NCBI GenBank assembly: GCA_030536855.1
Contig: JAUNPK010000003.1
Span: 1-64,000, forward strand
Direction: 5' to 3'
DNA length: 64,000 bases
From: Eubacteriales bacterium
GTDB taxonomy: Bacteria > Bacillota > Clostridia > Lachnospirales > Lachnospiraceae
The translations under genes and the position numbers were made by a program. Below the pieces are notes generated by a model, which was not told the origin of the DNA, made no database searches, and was given only the letters and a program-made list of their open reading frames with translations. Position 1 is the stretch's first letter, and the number at the start of each line of letters is the position of its first letter. Below, piece after piece: positions 8,917 through 17,858 of the stretch.

Positions 8917-10443
8917 ATGGTAAATAATATTTTGGATTATTTATATGCTTCAAAAAATAAATATCCTGATAAGGTAGCTGTGGCAGATGATAAGACATCT
9001 TTAACGTATACAGATTTGGTTGGAAATGCCGGTAATGTGGCAGCAGGACTTTTAAAGTATGTTGGAAGAAGAAAGCCTGTTCCGGTTTATATGGATAAAA
9101 GCTGTATGACTTTAGCTGTTTTTATGGGTATAGTAATGACAGGTAATTTTTATGTATTGCTTGATCCAAGCCACCCTGTGGAAAGAATTAATAATATTCT
9201 AGAAACTTTAGATGCTGATATTATCGTTACAAATGAAAAGAATATAAAAAAGACAGATAAATTGGGGTTTAAAGGAACAATTATCTGTGTTGAGGAACTT
9301 TTATCATCAGAGATTACAGGCAGCGTAAAGGCAAAACTTGATTCAATTAAGGAAACTCATATGGATATAGATCCTCTTTATGCTATATTCACATCAGGTT
9401 CAACAGGAGTACCTAAGGGTGTGGTTGTAAATCACCGTTCGGTTATTGATTTTATTGAATGCTTCACAGAGACATTTAACATAAGTGATAATGATATTAT
9501 CGGAAATCAGGCACCTTTTGACTTTGATGTCTCAGTTAAAGATATATATTCCAGCTTAAAATGTGGTGCTACTTTAAGAATCATTCCAAAGAGTATGTTC
9601 TCGTTCCCTACAAGGCTTTTGGATTATCTTGACGATTCTAATGTTACTACACTTATATGGGCAGTTTCAGCTCTTTGTATAGTTACAACATTTAAAGGAT
9701 TTGATTATAAGATTCCCGGTTCCATTAACAAGGTTATCTTCTCAGGGGAGGTTATGCCTGTTAAACATCTGAATATATGGAGAGAGGCATATCCGGATGC
9801 TATGTTTGTCAACGTTTACGGACCAACAGAAATTACCTGTAACTGTACATACTACATTGTTGATAGAGAGTATGGAATAGATGATGTCCTTCCTATGGGA
9901 AAAGCATTTAAAAATGAGAGAGTATTTCTCCTTGATGAAAGTGACAATCTTATTAGTGAAGAGGAAGCTAAGAAAATAGGAGAGATATGTGTTTCCGGAA
10001 CTGCTGTAACCATGGGTTATTTTAATAATAAAGATAAGACTGATTCAGCATTTGTTCAGAATCCTCTTAACAAGTATTTTAATGAGATTATCTATAGAAC
10101 AGGCGATTTGGGCTATTATAATGAAGAAGGTTTGTTATGTTTTTCATCAAGAAAGGATTTTCAGATTAAGCATAATGGACACAGAATTGAGCTGGGTGAA
10201 ATTGATATGGCGATTAATGCGGTGGATGGCGTTGTGAGAGCCTGCTGTATATATGATCAGAAAAATAATAAGATTATTGCCTTTTATGAGGGGGACACAG
10301 ATAATAAATCAATTACTCACACACTTCTTGGAAAGCTTCCAAAATTCATGCTTCCGGAGGTATTTGAGAAGGTTGAATCCATGCCAATTACCAAGAATGG
10401 TAAAATAGACAGAAAAGCGTTGATGGAGGGGTATAATGCTTAA
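8917..10443 (+). CDS. Amino-acid adenylating ligase (AMP-binding, DltA-like)
   Basis: A 508-residue ANL-superfamily enzyme with all the core motifs: the phosphate loop FTSGSTGVPKGV (158-169), FDFDVSVKD (201-209) with D204 placed like the Asp that holds the substrate amino group in DltA and NRPS adenylation domains, NVYGPTEIT (299-307), YRTGDLGYYNEEG, and the C-terminal NGKIDRK with catalytic K496. It should activate an amino acid with ATP and load it on a carrier protein. There is no fused carrier domain; a free carrier lies two genes downstream. Its end overlaps the decarboxylase start by eight bases. It could be mistaken for DltA, but no DltB/DltD partner is present. The substrate is unknown. 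Confidence 0.85.
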   Translation: MVNNILDYLYASKNKYPDKVAVADDKTSLTYTDLVGNAGNVAAGLLKYVGRRKPVPVYMDKSCMTLAVFMGIVMTGNFYVLLDPSHPVERINNILETLDADIIVTNEKNIKKTDKLGFKGTIICVEELLSSEITGSVKAKLDSIKETHMDIDPLYAIFTSGSTGVPKGVVVNHRSVIDFIECFTETFNISDNDIIGNQAPFDFDVSVKDIYSSLKCGATLRIIPKSMFSFPTRLLDYLDDSNVTTLIWAVSALCIVTTFKGFDYKIPGSINKVIFSGEVMPVKHLNIWREAYPDAMFVNVYGPTEITCNCTYYIVDREYGIDDVLPMGKAFKNERVFLLDESDNLISEEEAKKIGEICVSGTAVTMGYFNNKDKTDSAFVQNPLNKYFNEIIYRTGDLGYYNEEGLLCFSSRKDFQIKHNGHRIELGEIDMAINAVDGVVRACCIYDQKNNKIIAFYEGDTDNKSITHTLLGKLPKFMLPEVFEKVESMPITKNGKIDRKALMEGYNA

Positions 10444-11665
10444 TACACGTAAAATTACAGAGATTGCAAATGAGTATGGCACGCCTCTTTACATTTTGGA
10501 TAAAGAGTCGCTTGGTAAAAGAGTTAGTGAGATTAAAAGCATTTTGGGGAGCGATGTAACACTGTGCTTTGCTATGAAAGCCAACCCTTTTTTAGTTGAT
10601 GCTTTTAAATCTCTTGATACAAAATATGAGGTATGTTCTCCGGGAGAGTTTTCAATCTGCGAAAGAGAGCAGGTGGATATGGACAAGATTGTCCTTTCGG
10701 GAGTAAACAAAGAGAAATCTGACATAGAACACGTTATGGATGATTGCGGCGGAGTGGGAATATATACCATAGAATCAATCAATCATCTTGAACTTATATC
10801 AGAATGTGCAGCTGAAAGGAATTTAGTAGTACAGGTTCTCATAAGAGTTACAAGCGGGAATCAATTTGGACTCGATGAATCGGATGTTGAGAATATAATT
10901 AAGAACAGAGCTGATTATCCTAATGTGCATATAAAGGGGCTTCAGTGTTATACAGGTACACAGAAGAAAAAATTTGATATTATTCAGTCTGAACTTGACT
11001 ATCTTGATGAACTTTGTGAAAGATTTAAAAAAGAATATGGGTTCGAAGCTGAAGAATTGGAGTATGGTCCGGGATTGCCGGTTTCCTATTTTGGGGAAGA
11101 AGCCTACAACAATAATTACGACATGTTAAGACAGCTATCATCAGCATTGGAACCATTAAAGAGCAAATATCACATAACTCTTGAAATGGGTCGATTTCTT
11201 ACAGCACTTTGTGGCATTTATGTTACAGGAGTTGAGGATATCAAAGTTAATAAGGGGCAGAATTATGTAATAATCGACGGGGGAATAAACCATGTCAATT
11301 ATTATGGACAGACTATGGCCATGAAAATTCCGGCATATTCTTATGTTAAAGCTGACGGAACAATTGTTAAGGATGAAGAGACATCCGTACTTGGCGGAAC
11401 GGATGATGAGAAGTGGACTATATGTGGATCATTGTGTACTGTGGCAGATTTAATTGTAAAAAATCTTCCGGTGGGACACCCTGACAGAGGCGATAAGCTT
11501 ATATTTTATAATATAGGTGCATATTCCATTACAGAGGGAATATATCTGTTTTTAAGCCGTAAAATGCCCAAAATACTGGCATATAATGAAGATGGCACTA
11601 TTGAGTTATATAGAGATGTTATGTGTTCAGATATAATCAACTCAAGACAGGCAACAATGAAATAG
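10436..11665 (+). CDS. Fold-III PLP-dependent decarboxylase (LysA/BtrK-like)
   Basis: A 409-residue protein of the alanine-racemase-fold decarboxylases. K48 in CFAMKANP is the PLP lysine, EYGPGLPVSYF holds the glycine-rich phosphate contact, EMGRFL corresponds to the EPGR segment, and CGSLCTVAD matches the catalytic-cysteine loop. Members include diaminopimelate decarboxylase and BtrK, which decarboxylates glutamate while it is bound to a carrier protein. The overlap with the preceding ligase and the carrier gene downstream favour a carrier-bound substrate over lysine synthesis; this is inference. Substitutions in the substrate loops relative to LysA support a different substrate. Confidence 0.85.
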   Translation: MLNTRKITEIANEYGTPLYILDKESLGKRVSEIKSILGSDVTLCFAMKANPFLVDAFKSLDTKYEVCSPGEFSICEREQVDMDKIVLSGVNKEKSDIEHVMDDCGGVGIYTIESINHLELISECAAERNLVVQVLIRVTSGNQFGLDESDVENIIKNRADYPNVHIKGLQCYTGTQKKKFDIIQSELDYLDELCERFKKEYGFEAEELEYGPGLPVSYFGEEAYNNNYDMLRQLSSALEPLKSKYHITLEMGRFLTALCGIYVTGVEDIKVNKGQNYVIIDGGINHVNYYGQTMAMKIPAYSYVKADGTIVKDEETSVLGGTDDEKWTICGSLCTVADLIVKNLPVGHPDRGDKLIFYNIGAYSITEGIYLFLSRKMPKILAYNEDGTIELYRDVMCSDIINSRQATMK

Positions 11666-11695
11666 TGAAAATGTGCTTGACTATAATAATAAGAT

Positions 11696-11736
11696 GTTAT
11701 ATTTTTAACTTGACAAACAGAGGTTAAGAATATAAC
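11696..11736 (+). promoter_or_regulatory. Dyad with embedded -35-like box before the carrier-protein gene
   Basis: GTTATATTTTTAAC pairs with GTTAAGAATATAAC with one mismatch. The loop begins with TTGACA, which could be a -35 box with TATAAC as a close -10 inside the right arm. The arrangement suggests an operator or leader hairpin. No regulator can be named. Confidence 0.4.
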
Positions 11737-11782
11737 TTAATAAGTCGATTAATTAGATTAAGAAAGGCTAGGATATTTAATA

Positions 11783-12010
11783 ATGGATCAGTTAATGGAT
11801 ATTTTAACAGAAATTAATGCGGATGTGGATTACGAGACTTGCGAGACTCTTATTGACGATGGGATTTTAGATTCTTTTGATATTGTGTCACTTGTTGGTG
11901 AGTTAAATGATGCATTTGATATTGAAATTACTCCAGTTGATATCGTTCCGGAGAATTTCAATTCTGCTGAGGCTATGTGGGAGATGATTCAGCGTCTTTC
12001 AGATAACTAA
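11783..12010 (+). CDS. Free-standing acyl/aminoacyl carrier protein
   Basis: A 75-residue acidic four-helix carrier protein. S31 in GILDSFDIVSL is the expected phosphopantetheine site (the D-S-x motif), closer in style to DltC and peptidyl carriers than to fatty-acid AcpP, which has DSLD. It is the likely acceptor for the amino acid activated by the ligase at 8.9 kb and then decarboxylated by the neighbouring PLP enzyme. It may have its own promoter in the 117-base gap upstream. No phosphopantetheinyl transferase is in the window. Confidence 0.85.
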   Translation: MDQLMDILTEINADVDYETCETLIDDGILDSFDIVSLVGELNDAFDIEITPVDIVPENFNSAEAMWEMIQRLSDN

Positions 12011-12131
12011 TATACATTTAGTGATGCAGGGATACACTGAAATAGTCAGGCGGAATCCTATTTAGATAAGATGTTTAGCCATAGAGTGATGTGAAATCAT
12101 AGAGGTCGTAATTAGACAAGGAGGGATAATT

Positions 12132-12890
12132 ATGTCAACAATTTCAGGGTACACATCAAGCTCAATATCAACTTTATTTTCGGGTTTAGGAAATTCCAAG
12201 TCCGGGACTTCAGGGGTTGGTATTGATCTTAATACTTACAATTCAATAAAAACGGGGTCTTATAAACAGCTTTTAAGAGCTTATTACAGTAAAGAGTCCA
12301 AGAGCAGTAGCACTTCATCGGTAGATGGAGACACAACTGCCACTACCATTTCTTCACAGAAGATTAATGCAACTCAGGCAAGAGATGCATCAAAATCCTT
12401 AGTGGGGGATTTATCTGATTTAAAGAAAAATCCCCTTTGGGAGAAGAAGACAGTAACCGGTGAAGATGGTACAACTACAAAGGAATATGACAAGGATGCC
12501 ATATATAAATCGGTATCATCTTTTGTTAAGGATTATAATTCTTTAGTGGAAGCAACAGGGGATTCGGATAATACATCCACCTTAAGAACTGCTACCAATA
12601 TGGTGAATTTTACTAAGAAGAATGAGAACTTATTAAAGCAGATAGGAATTACCATTGATTCTAAAAATAAGCTAAATATTGATGAGACTTCCTTTAAGAA
12701 TGCAGATATGTCGGTGGCAAAGTCGCTTTTTTCGGGAAGTGGTTCCTACGGACAGGCTGTATCTTCAAGTGCATCATCAATTTACAGTGATTCTGTATCT
12801 GAACTTGCCAGATTAAAGACACAGAATTTGTATGATTCAACAGGTTCATACAGTTATGTTACAGGTTCGCTGTATAATCAATTTACATGA
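12132..12890 (+). CDS. Protein resembling the C-terminal part of flagellar cap protein FliD
   Basis: A 252-residue Ser/Thr-rich protein without signal peptide or membrane segment. Residues ~125-205 follow the FliD C-terminal pattern: a VSSFVKDYNSLVE helix, STLRTATNMV, then LLKQIGITIDSKNKLNIDE and AKSLFSGSG. At half the usual FliD length and with a low-complexity N-terminus, it is not an ordinary filament cap. AAGGAGGGAT precedes the ATG. No other flagellar structural gene is nearby. It could be a secreted filament-like protein or a regulatory relative; it follows the carrier-protein gene by 121 bases, but functional linkage is unproven. Confidence 0.6.
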   Translation: MSTISGYTSSSISTLFSGLGNSKSGTSGVGIDLNTYNSIKTGSYKQLLRAYYSKESKSSSTSSVDGDTTATTISSQKINATQARDASKSLVGDLSDLKKNPLWEKKTVTGEDGTTTKEYDKDAIYKSVSSFVKDYNSLVEATGDSDNTSTLRTATNMVNFTKKNENLLKQIGITIDSKNKLNIDETSFKNADMSVAKSLFSGSGSYGQAVSSSASSIYSDSVSELARLKTQNLYDSTGSYSYVTGSLYNQFT

Positions 12891-12985
12891 TAAGCTTACA
12901 GGCGGGTTATTGGAGGTTTCATAACATTTTATAAAACGTCACTCAATATAAGAAAAACATACAAGAACAAGAGAGGTTAATTATA

Positions 12986-13486
12986 ATGGCATTATTAGAA
13001 ACATGGAGAAATCTTGCATATCAGACAGAGATGGATCAGAAGAGCGCTAATGAATTCTGGGGTAGTTATTTTACACAGGAAAAAGCTATCTATGAAGAGA
13101 TTCTGGCTGATCCTGATACAGTGGTTAAGGGTACTGTAAAGGAACTTGCAGAAAAGTTCGGCGTAGAAGTACTTCTTATGACAGGATTTCTTGATGGAAT
13201 CAATGACAGTCTTAAGACTCCTAATCCCATTGAAACTATGGATGAAGATACAGAAGTTAGTCTTGATTATGACAAAGAAAAGTTATACTACAATATGGTA
13301 GGATGCAAGGCTGACTGGTTATATGAACTTCCACAGTGGGATTCACTTCTTGATGAAGAGACAAGAAAAGATCTTTACAAGAAACAGAAGTTATCTGGTA
13401 CAGTAGTTAAGGGTAAGAAAATCGGACGTAATGATCCATGCCCTTGTGGTTCGGGTAAGAAGTATAAACAGTGCTGTGGCAGATAG
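12986..13486 (+). CDS. SEC-C zinc-motif protein
   Basis: A 166-residue protein ending in the SEC-C motif (residues 147-166, [16 protein letters not shown]), the zinc-binding tail known from SecA and many small proteins. The N-terminal ~140 residues are helical and acidic with no catalytic motif that I recognise. A strong terminator follows. SEC-C tails often mediate ribosome or SecB contact, but the role here is unknown. Confidence 0.8.
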   Translation: MALLETWRNLAYQTEMDQKSANEFWGSYFTQEKAIYEEILADPDTVVKGTVKELAEKFGVEVLLMTGFLDGINDSLKTPNPIETMDEDTEVSLDYDKEKLYYNMVGCKADWLYELPQWDSLLDEETRKDLYKKQKLSGTVVKGKKIGRNDPCPCGSGKKYKQCCGR

Positions 13487-13547
13487 TATTTTATCCCATT
13501 AATTTATGAGAATAACTTACAGAAATTCAAATGAGTAAAAAACAGAC

Positions 13548-13585
13548 AAACTTGTCTACATTTATGCTATGTAGACAAGTTTTTT
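13548..13585 (+). terminator. Intrinsic terminator after the SEC-C gene
   Basis: AAACTTGTCTACA (13548-13560) pairs perfectly with TGTAGACAAGTTT (13570-13582), followed by T residues. Strong hairpin with a nine-base loop. Confidence 0.9.
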
Positions 13586-13644
13586 GATTACTGAAAAGAA
13601 TTAGCGGGAGAGCGCGCAAAAGGCGCACAGAAAAGAGGCTGACA

Positions 13645-14391
13645 ATGGAAGCATATACAGGATTTGCATATGTATATGATGAGTATATGGATAACATTCC
13701 TTATGAGGAATGGGGACAATATTTAATACAACTTCTAAAGGAACAAAATATAAAACCGGAGGCTGTACTGTGCGATCTTGGATGTGGCACGGGCACGGTT
13801 ACAAGGATGCTGGATGAGGAAGGATATGAATGTATAGGAATAGACTTATCTGAAGATATGCTTTCAATTGCATCAGAAAGAATGTATGATGAAGGAAGAA
13901 ATATTATTTATTCATGTCAGGATATGAGAGATTTTAATCTTCCTTATACTGTTGATGCCTTTGTGAGTATAGGAGATTCCATGAATTATATCACTTCCGT
14001 GAATGATTTGACGGAGGTATTTAAATGTGTAAACAGCGGACTTGATAAAGGCGGTGTTTTTATATTTGACTTGAAGACAATACATTTTTTCAGGGATATT
14101 CTGGCTGATAATACTTATGCAGAAAACAGAGAGGATTCGGCCTTTATATGGGATAATTATTACAATGAAGAAGACGGTAATAATGAATATGACCTGGCTG
14201 TATTTATTAAGAATGAGAATGGAAGCTTTGAAAGATTTGAAGAAAATCACTATCAGCATGGCTTTACACTTGAAGAAGTAAGACGGGCGGTGGAAGATGC
14301 CGGGCTTAGGATAAAGGTTGTTTATGATGCCTTTACACATAATGAACCAAAAAATGATTCAGAGAGATTATATTACATAATTGAGAAATGA
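13645..14391 (+). CDS. Class I SAM-dependent methyltransferase
   Basis: A 248-residue methyltransferase. Motif I CDLGCGTGTVT (residues ~48-58) and the acidic GIDLS that ends strand 2 bind S-adenosylmethionine; SCQDMRDF and FVSIGDSMNYI give the following motifs. It resembles the small-molecule methyltransferases annotated near hslO in Clostridia. The substrate is not predictable. The stop codon overlaps the ribosome site of hslO, so the two are translated from one transcript. Confidence 0.85.
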   Translation: MEAYTGFAYVYDEYMDNIPYEEWGQYLIQLLKEQNIKPEAVLCDLGCGTGTVTRMLDEEGYECIGIDLSEDMLSIASERMYDEGRNIIYSCQDMRDFNLPYTVDAFVSIGDSMNYITSVNDLTEVFKCVNSGLDKGGVFIFDLKTIHFFRDILADNTYAENREDSAFIWDNYYNEEDGNNEYDLAVFIKNENGSFERFEENHYQHGFTLEEVRRAVEDAGLRIKVVYDAFTHNEPKNDSERLYYIIEK

Positions 14392-14399
14392 GGATGTTT

Positions 14400-15278
14400 A
14401 TGAAAGATTATATAGTTAGGGCAACGGCAGCAGATGGTCAGGTAAGAGCTTTTGCCGCAACAACAAGAGATTTGGTTGAAGAGGCAAAGCAACGTCATAA
14501 TATGAGTCCAATAGCTTCTGTTGCATTGGGAAGACTGCTTACAGGCGGTGCCATGATGGGAACTATGATGAAAAGTGATGCAGATATTCTCACAATTCAG
14601 ATTAAAGGTAATGGACCTATAGGAGCAATGACTGTTACGGCAGACTCAAAGGGAAGAGTTAAGGGATTCGTCAGCAATCCACAGGTAATGCTTCCTCTTA
14701 AGGATGGACATCTGGATATTGCCGGAGCAGTAGGAATTGGTGTGTTAAGTGTAATCAAGGATATTGGACTTAAAGAGCCTTATGTTGGAGATACTATACT
14801 TATAACAAGTGAGATTGGTGATGATCTTACCTATTATTTTGCCAACAGTGAGCAGGTCCCATCTTCTGTAGGACTTGGGGTTCTTATGAATAAGGACAAC
14901 ACAGTAAAAGAAGCAGGCGGATTTATTATTCAGATTATGCCTAGGGCATCAGATGAATTCATAGATAAACTTGAGGAAAGAATAAAAGAGATAAAATCCG
15001 TTACAGAAATGCTTCAGGAGGGAATGACACCAGAAGGTATTTTAGAGCATATTTTAGGTGATATGGACTTGAGAATATTAGATACCATTCCTACAGAATT
15101 TTACTGTAACTGCTCAAAAGAAAGAGTGGGAAAGGCTGTTATAAGTATTGGAAGAGAAGAGATACAGTCTATGATAGATGAAGGTGAACCTATAGAAGTC
15201 AACTGTCATTTCTGCAACAGTCATTATATGTTTGATGTTGATGAGCTGAAGGAAATGTTAAAATTTGCCAGAAGTTGA
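14400..15278 (+). CDS. hslO: Redox-regulated chaperone Hsp33
   Basis: Holdase chaperone that is switched on by oxidation of a zinc-cysteine centre. The 292-residue protein has the conserved start MKDYIVRATA, the GGAMMGTMMK segment and the C-terminal zinc site formed by CNC and CHFC (CxC...CxxC). The ATG at 14400 is preferred, with GAGG six bases upstream, over the ATG at 14388, which overlaps the end of the methyltransferase gene. Confidence 0.95.
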   Translation: MKDYIVRATAADGQVRAFAATTRDLVEEAKQRHNMSPIASVALGRLLTGGAMMGTMMKSDADILTIQIKGNGPIGAMTVTADSKGRVKGFVSNPQVMLPLKDGHLDIAGAVGIGVLSVIKDIGLKEPYVGDTILITSEIGDDLTYYFANSEQVPSSVGLGVLMNKDNTVKEAGGFIIQIMPRASDEFIDKLEERIKEIKSVTEMLQEGMTPEGILEHILGDMDLRILDTIPTEFYCNCSKERVGKAVISIGREEIQSMIDEGEPIEVNCHFCNSHYMFDVDELKEMLKFARS

Positions 15279-15357
15279 ATTATATTTCTCTTTGGGTTAA
15301 AATGTGTTTAATACTGTCATACACTACAAGCGAGGACATGTTTAGGAGGAACTGATA

Positions 15358-17025
15358 ATGGAAAACGAAACCGTATCAAAGAATTTTATTGAACAGATTA
15401 TTGATAAGGATATAAAGGAAGGAAAATGTAAAGAGGTAGTTACAAGATTTCCTCCTGAACCTAACGGATATCTTCATATAGGTCATGCAAAGTCTATATT
15501 GTTGAATTATGGTCTTGCCAAGGAGTATGGAGGACGATTCAATATGAGATTTGACGACACCAACCCAACAAAAGAGAAGGTTGAGTTTGTGGATTCTATT
15601 AAGAAAGATGTTGAATGGCTGGGTGCAAAATGGAACGGTGATGTTTTATTTGCTTCAGGTTACTTCCAGCAGATGTATGAGGCGGCAGTAAAGCTTATTA
15701 AAAAGGGAAAAGCTTATGTATGTGACCTTTCGCCGGAGGAAATAAGAGAATACAGAGGAACTCTTACTGAACCGGGAAAGGAAAGCCCATATAGAAACAG
15801 AAGCATAGAGGAGAATCTTGCTCTCTTTGAAGACATGAAGAATGGTAAGTTTGCTGATGGAGAAAAGGTTTTAAGAGCCAAGATTGATATGGCTTCACCT
15901 AACATTAATATGAGAGATCCAATTATCTACAGAGTGGCTCATATTTCCCATCACAGAACAGGTGATAAATGGTGTATCTATCCAATGTATGATTTTGCTC
16001 ATCCTATTGAGGATGCCATAGAAGGAGTTACACATTCTATTTGTACTCTGGAGTTTGAGGATCACAGACCATTGTATGACTGGGTAGTGAGAGAACTGGA
16101 ATATGAGAATCCACCTAAGCAGATAGAGTTTGCCAAGCTTTATCTTACTAATGTCGTTACAGGTAAGAGATATATTAAGAGACTTGTTGAAGACGGAGTG
16201 GTAGACGGATGGGATGATCCAAGACTTGTGTCTATTGCAGCGTTAAGAAGAAGAGGGTTTACTCCTGAATCTATTAAAATGTTTGTAGATCTTGTGGGAG
16301 TTACCAAGGCTCAGGGTTCTGTTGAGTATCCTATGCTTGAATACTGCATAAGAGAGGATTTGAAACTAAAGGCTAAAAGAATGATGGCAATTCTTGACCC
16401 TGTTAAGCTTGTTATAGATAATTATCCTGAAGATCAGGTTGAATATATGGAGGTTTCCAATAATCAGGAAAATCCTGAAATGGGAACAAGAATGGTTCCG
16501 TTTACCAGGGAACTCTATATTGAAAGAGAAGACTTCATGGAAGAACCTCCTAAAAAATATTTCCGACTGTTCCCGGGAAATGAAGTCAGACTTATGAATG
16601 CTTATTTTGTTACCTGTACGGATTTTGTTAAGGATGAAAATGGAAAGGTTGTAGAGATACATTGTACCTATGATCCGGCAACAAAAGGTGGTAATTTCAC
16701 CGAACGTAAGGTAAAGGGAACTATACACTGGGTATCAGCATCTAAGGGTGTTAAAGCTGAGGTTAGATTATACGAAAATATTGTTGACGAAGAGAAGGGT
16801 GTATATAACGAGGAAGATGGCTCTATTAATATAAATCCTAATTCTCTTACGGTTATTAAGGACTGTTATCTTGAACCGGAACTTGAAAATGCAGTTGTTG
16901 GCGACAGATTCCAATTTGTAAGAAACGGATATTTCTGTGTGGACAACAAAGATTCAAAAGAAGGTTCACCAATTTTTAACAGAATTGTATCATTAAAGAG
17001 TTCATTTAAGCTTCCTAATAAGTAA
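15358..17025 (+). CDS. glnS: Glutaminyl-tRNA synthetase
   Basis: Charges tRNA-Gln directly. The 555-residue class I enzyme has the HIGH-type motif [15 protein letters not shown] near residue 36, FDDTNP, and the anticodon-binding beta-barrels at the C-terminus. The KMSKS-type loop reads VVTGKR (266-271) rather than the usual VMSKR, keeping the key lysine. Most Firmicutes use GatCAB instead, but many Lachnospiraceae carry GlnRS, probably by old transfer. AGGAGG precedes the ATG. Confidence 0.95.
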   Translation: MENETVSKNFIEQIIDKDIKEGKCKEVVTRFPPEPNGYLHIGHAKSILLNYGLAKEYGGRFNMRFDDTNPTKEKVEFVDSIKKDVEWLGAKWNGDVLFASGYFQQMYEAAVKLIKKGKAYVCDLSPEEIREYRGTLTEPGKESPYRNRSIEENLALFEDMKNGKFADGEKVLRAKIDMASPNINMRDPIIYRVAHISHHRTGDKWCIYPMYDFAHPIEDAIEGVTHSICTLEFEDHRPLYDWVVRELEYENPPKQIEFAKLYLTNVVTGKRYIKRLVEDGVVDGWDDPRLVSIAALRRRGFTPESIKMFVDLVGVTKAQGSVEYPMLEYCIREDLKLKAKRMMAILDPVKLVIDNYPEDQVEYMEVSNNQENPEMGTRMVPFTRELYIEREDFMEEPPKKYFRLFPGNEVRLMNAYFVTCTDFVKDENGKVVEIHCTYDPATKGGNFTERKVKGTIHWVSASKGVKAEVRLYENIVDEEKGVYNEEDGSININPNSLTVIKDCYLEPELENAVVGDRFQFVRNGYFCVDNKDSKEGSPIFNRIVSLKSSFKLPNK

Positions 17026-17076
17026 TTATATAGTTGTTGACTTGCGAATAAATAAACCTTTGAAATGGAGACTATT

Positions 17077-17799
17077 ATGGGTGACGATAATGAGGCTTCT
17101 TACCTGTTTGATAAAAAAATCGACTGTTATGTCTGTGAAAGGACATTCATAACAAAACAGGTAAGAACCGGAAAAGCAAGATATATAGGTACAGATGATA
17201 TACTTAAACCTCTATATTCAGGTATTGATTGTACCAAGTATGATGTAATAATGTGTCCTCATTGTGGTTATGCTGCCACCCAAAGAACTTACGGACACAT
17301 GACAGCCAAGCAGAGAAATGATATTAAAGAATATATTGGAAGTAAGTTCTATGTTACATGGAAGGAAGGGGAGACATATTCTTATGATGTAGCAATCAGA
17401 AGATGTAAAATGGCTCTTCTCACAGAGATGATAATGTGCGGCAAACCTGGAGAAAGTGCTTATATATGTTTAAGGCTGGCTTGGTTGTATGAAGGAAGAA
17501 TTGAAAGAATGCGTCAATTGGGAATTCCTGAAGATAAAATAGCTGTGCAGCAGAAGTGTCTTGATGAGTATATTGCCGATGCCTATATGGGATTTAAAGA
17601 GGCCTTGGCAACCCAGTATCCTCCAATATGCGGTATGGATGAGATGACAATAAATTATCTTCTGGCAAGTCTTGCTTACAAATGTGGAGATGAATCGGAA
17701 TGTAGAAGATTCGGGGCTGCAATTCTTACCTCAAGAATTGCATCATCAAAGATCAAGGATAAGGCCAGAACCCTCATGGATTTGGTAAAAAAGGATTAA
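17077..17799 (+). CDS. DUF2225 protein with zinc-ribbon cysteines
   Basis: A 240-residue protein of the DUF2225 type. CYVC near the start and CPHC about 45 residues later form a likely zinc ribbon; the rest is helical with TPR-like character. The ATG at 17077 is chosen because GGAG sits seven bases upstream; an ATG at 17065 overlaps that site. Function is unknown. A strong terminator follows directly. Confidence 0.8.
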   Translation: MGDDNEASYLFDKKIDCYVCERTFITKQVRTGKARYIGTDDILKPLYSGIDCTKYDVIMCPHCGYAATQRTYGHMTAKQRNDIKEYIGSKFYVTWKEGETYSYDVAIRRCKMALLTEMIMCGKPGESAYICLRLAWLYEGRIERMRQLGIPEDKIAVQQKCLDEYIADAYMGFKEALATQYPPICGMDEMTINYLLASLAYKCGDESECRRFGAAILTSRIASSKIKDKARTLMDLVKKD

Positions 17800-17803
17800 T
17801 TGT

Positions 17804-17841
17804 AATGCATCTGAGTGTATATCGCTCAGATGCATTGTTTT
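17804..17841 (+). terminator. Intrinsic terminator after the DUF2225 gene
   Basis: AATGCATCTGAG (17804-17815) and CTCAGATGCATT (17825-17836) form a perfect 12-bp stem followed by GTTTT. Confidence 0.85.
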
Positions 17842-17858
17842 AGGAATGAGAGATTGTT

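Noticed and set aside
8917-10443. dltA of the D-alanylation system
   Set aside because: Sequence is DltA-like, but DltB and DltD are absent and a decarboxylase is fused into the operon.
10436-11665. Plain lysA for lysine synthesis
   Set aside because: Overlap with an adenylating ligase, a nearby carrier protein and altered substrate loops fit a BtrK-like role better; not excluded by sequence alone.
12011-12131. Possible small RNA between the carrier and FliD-like genes
   Set aside because: Only short, weak pairings were found; nothing above chance in this AT-rich stretch.
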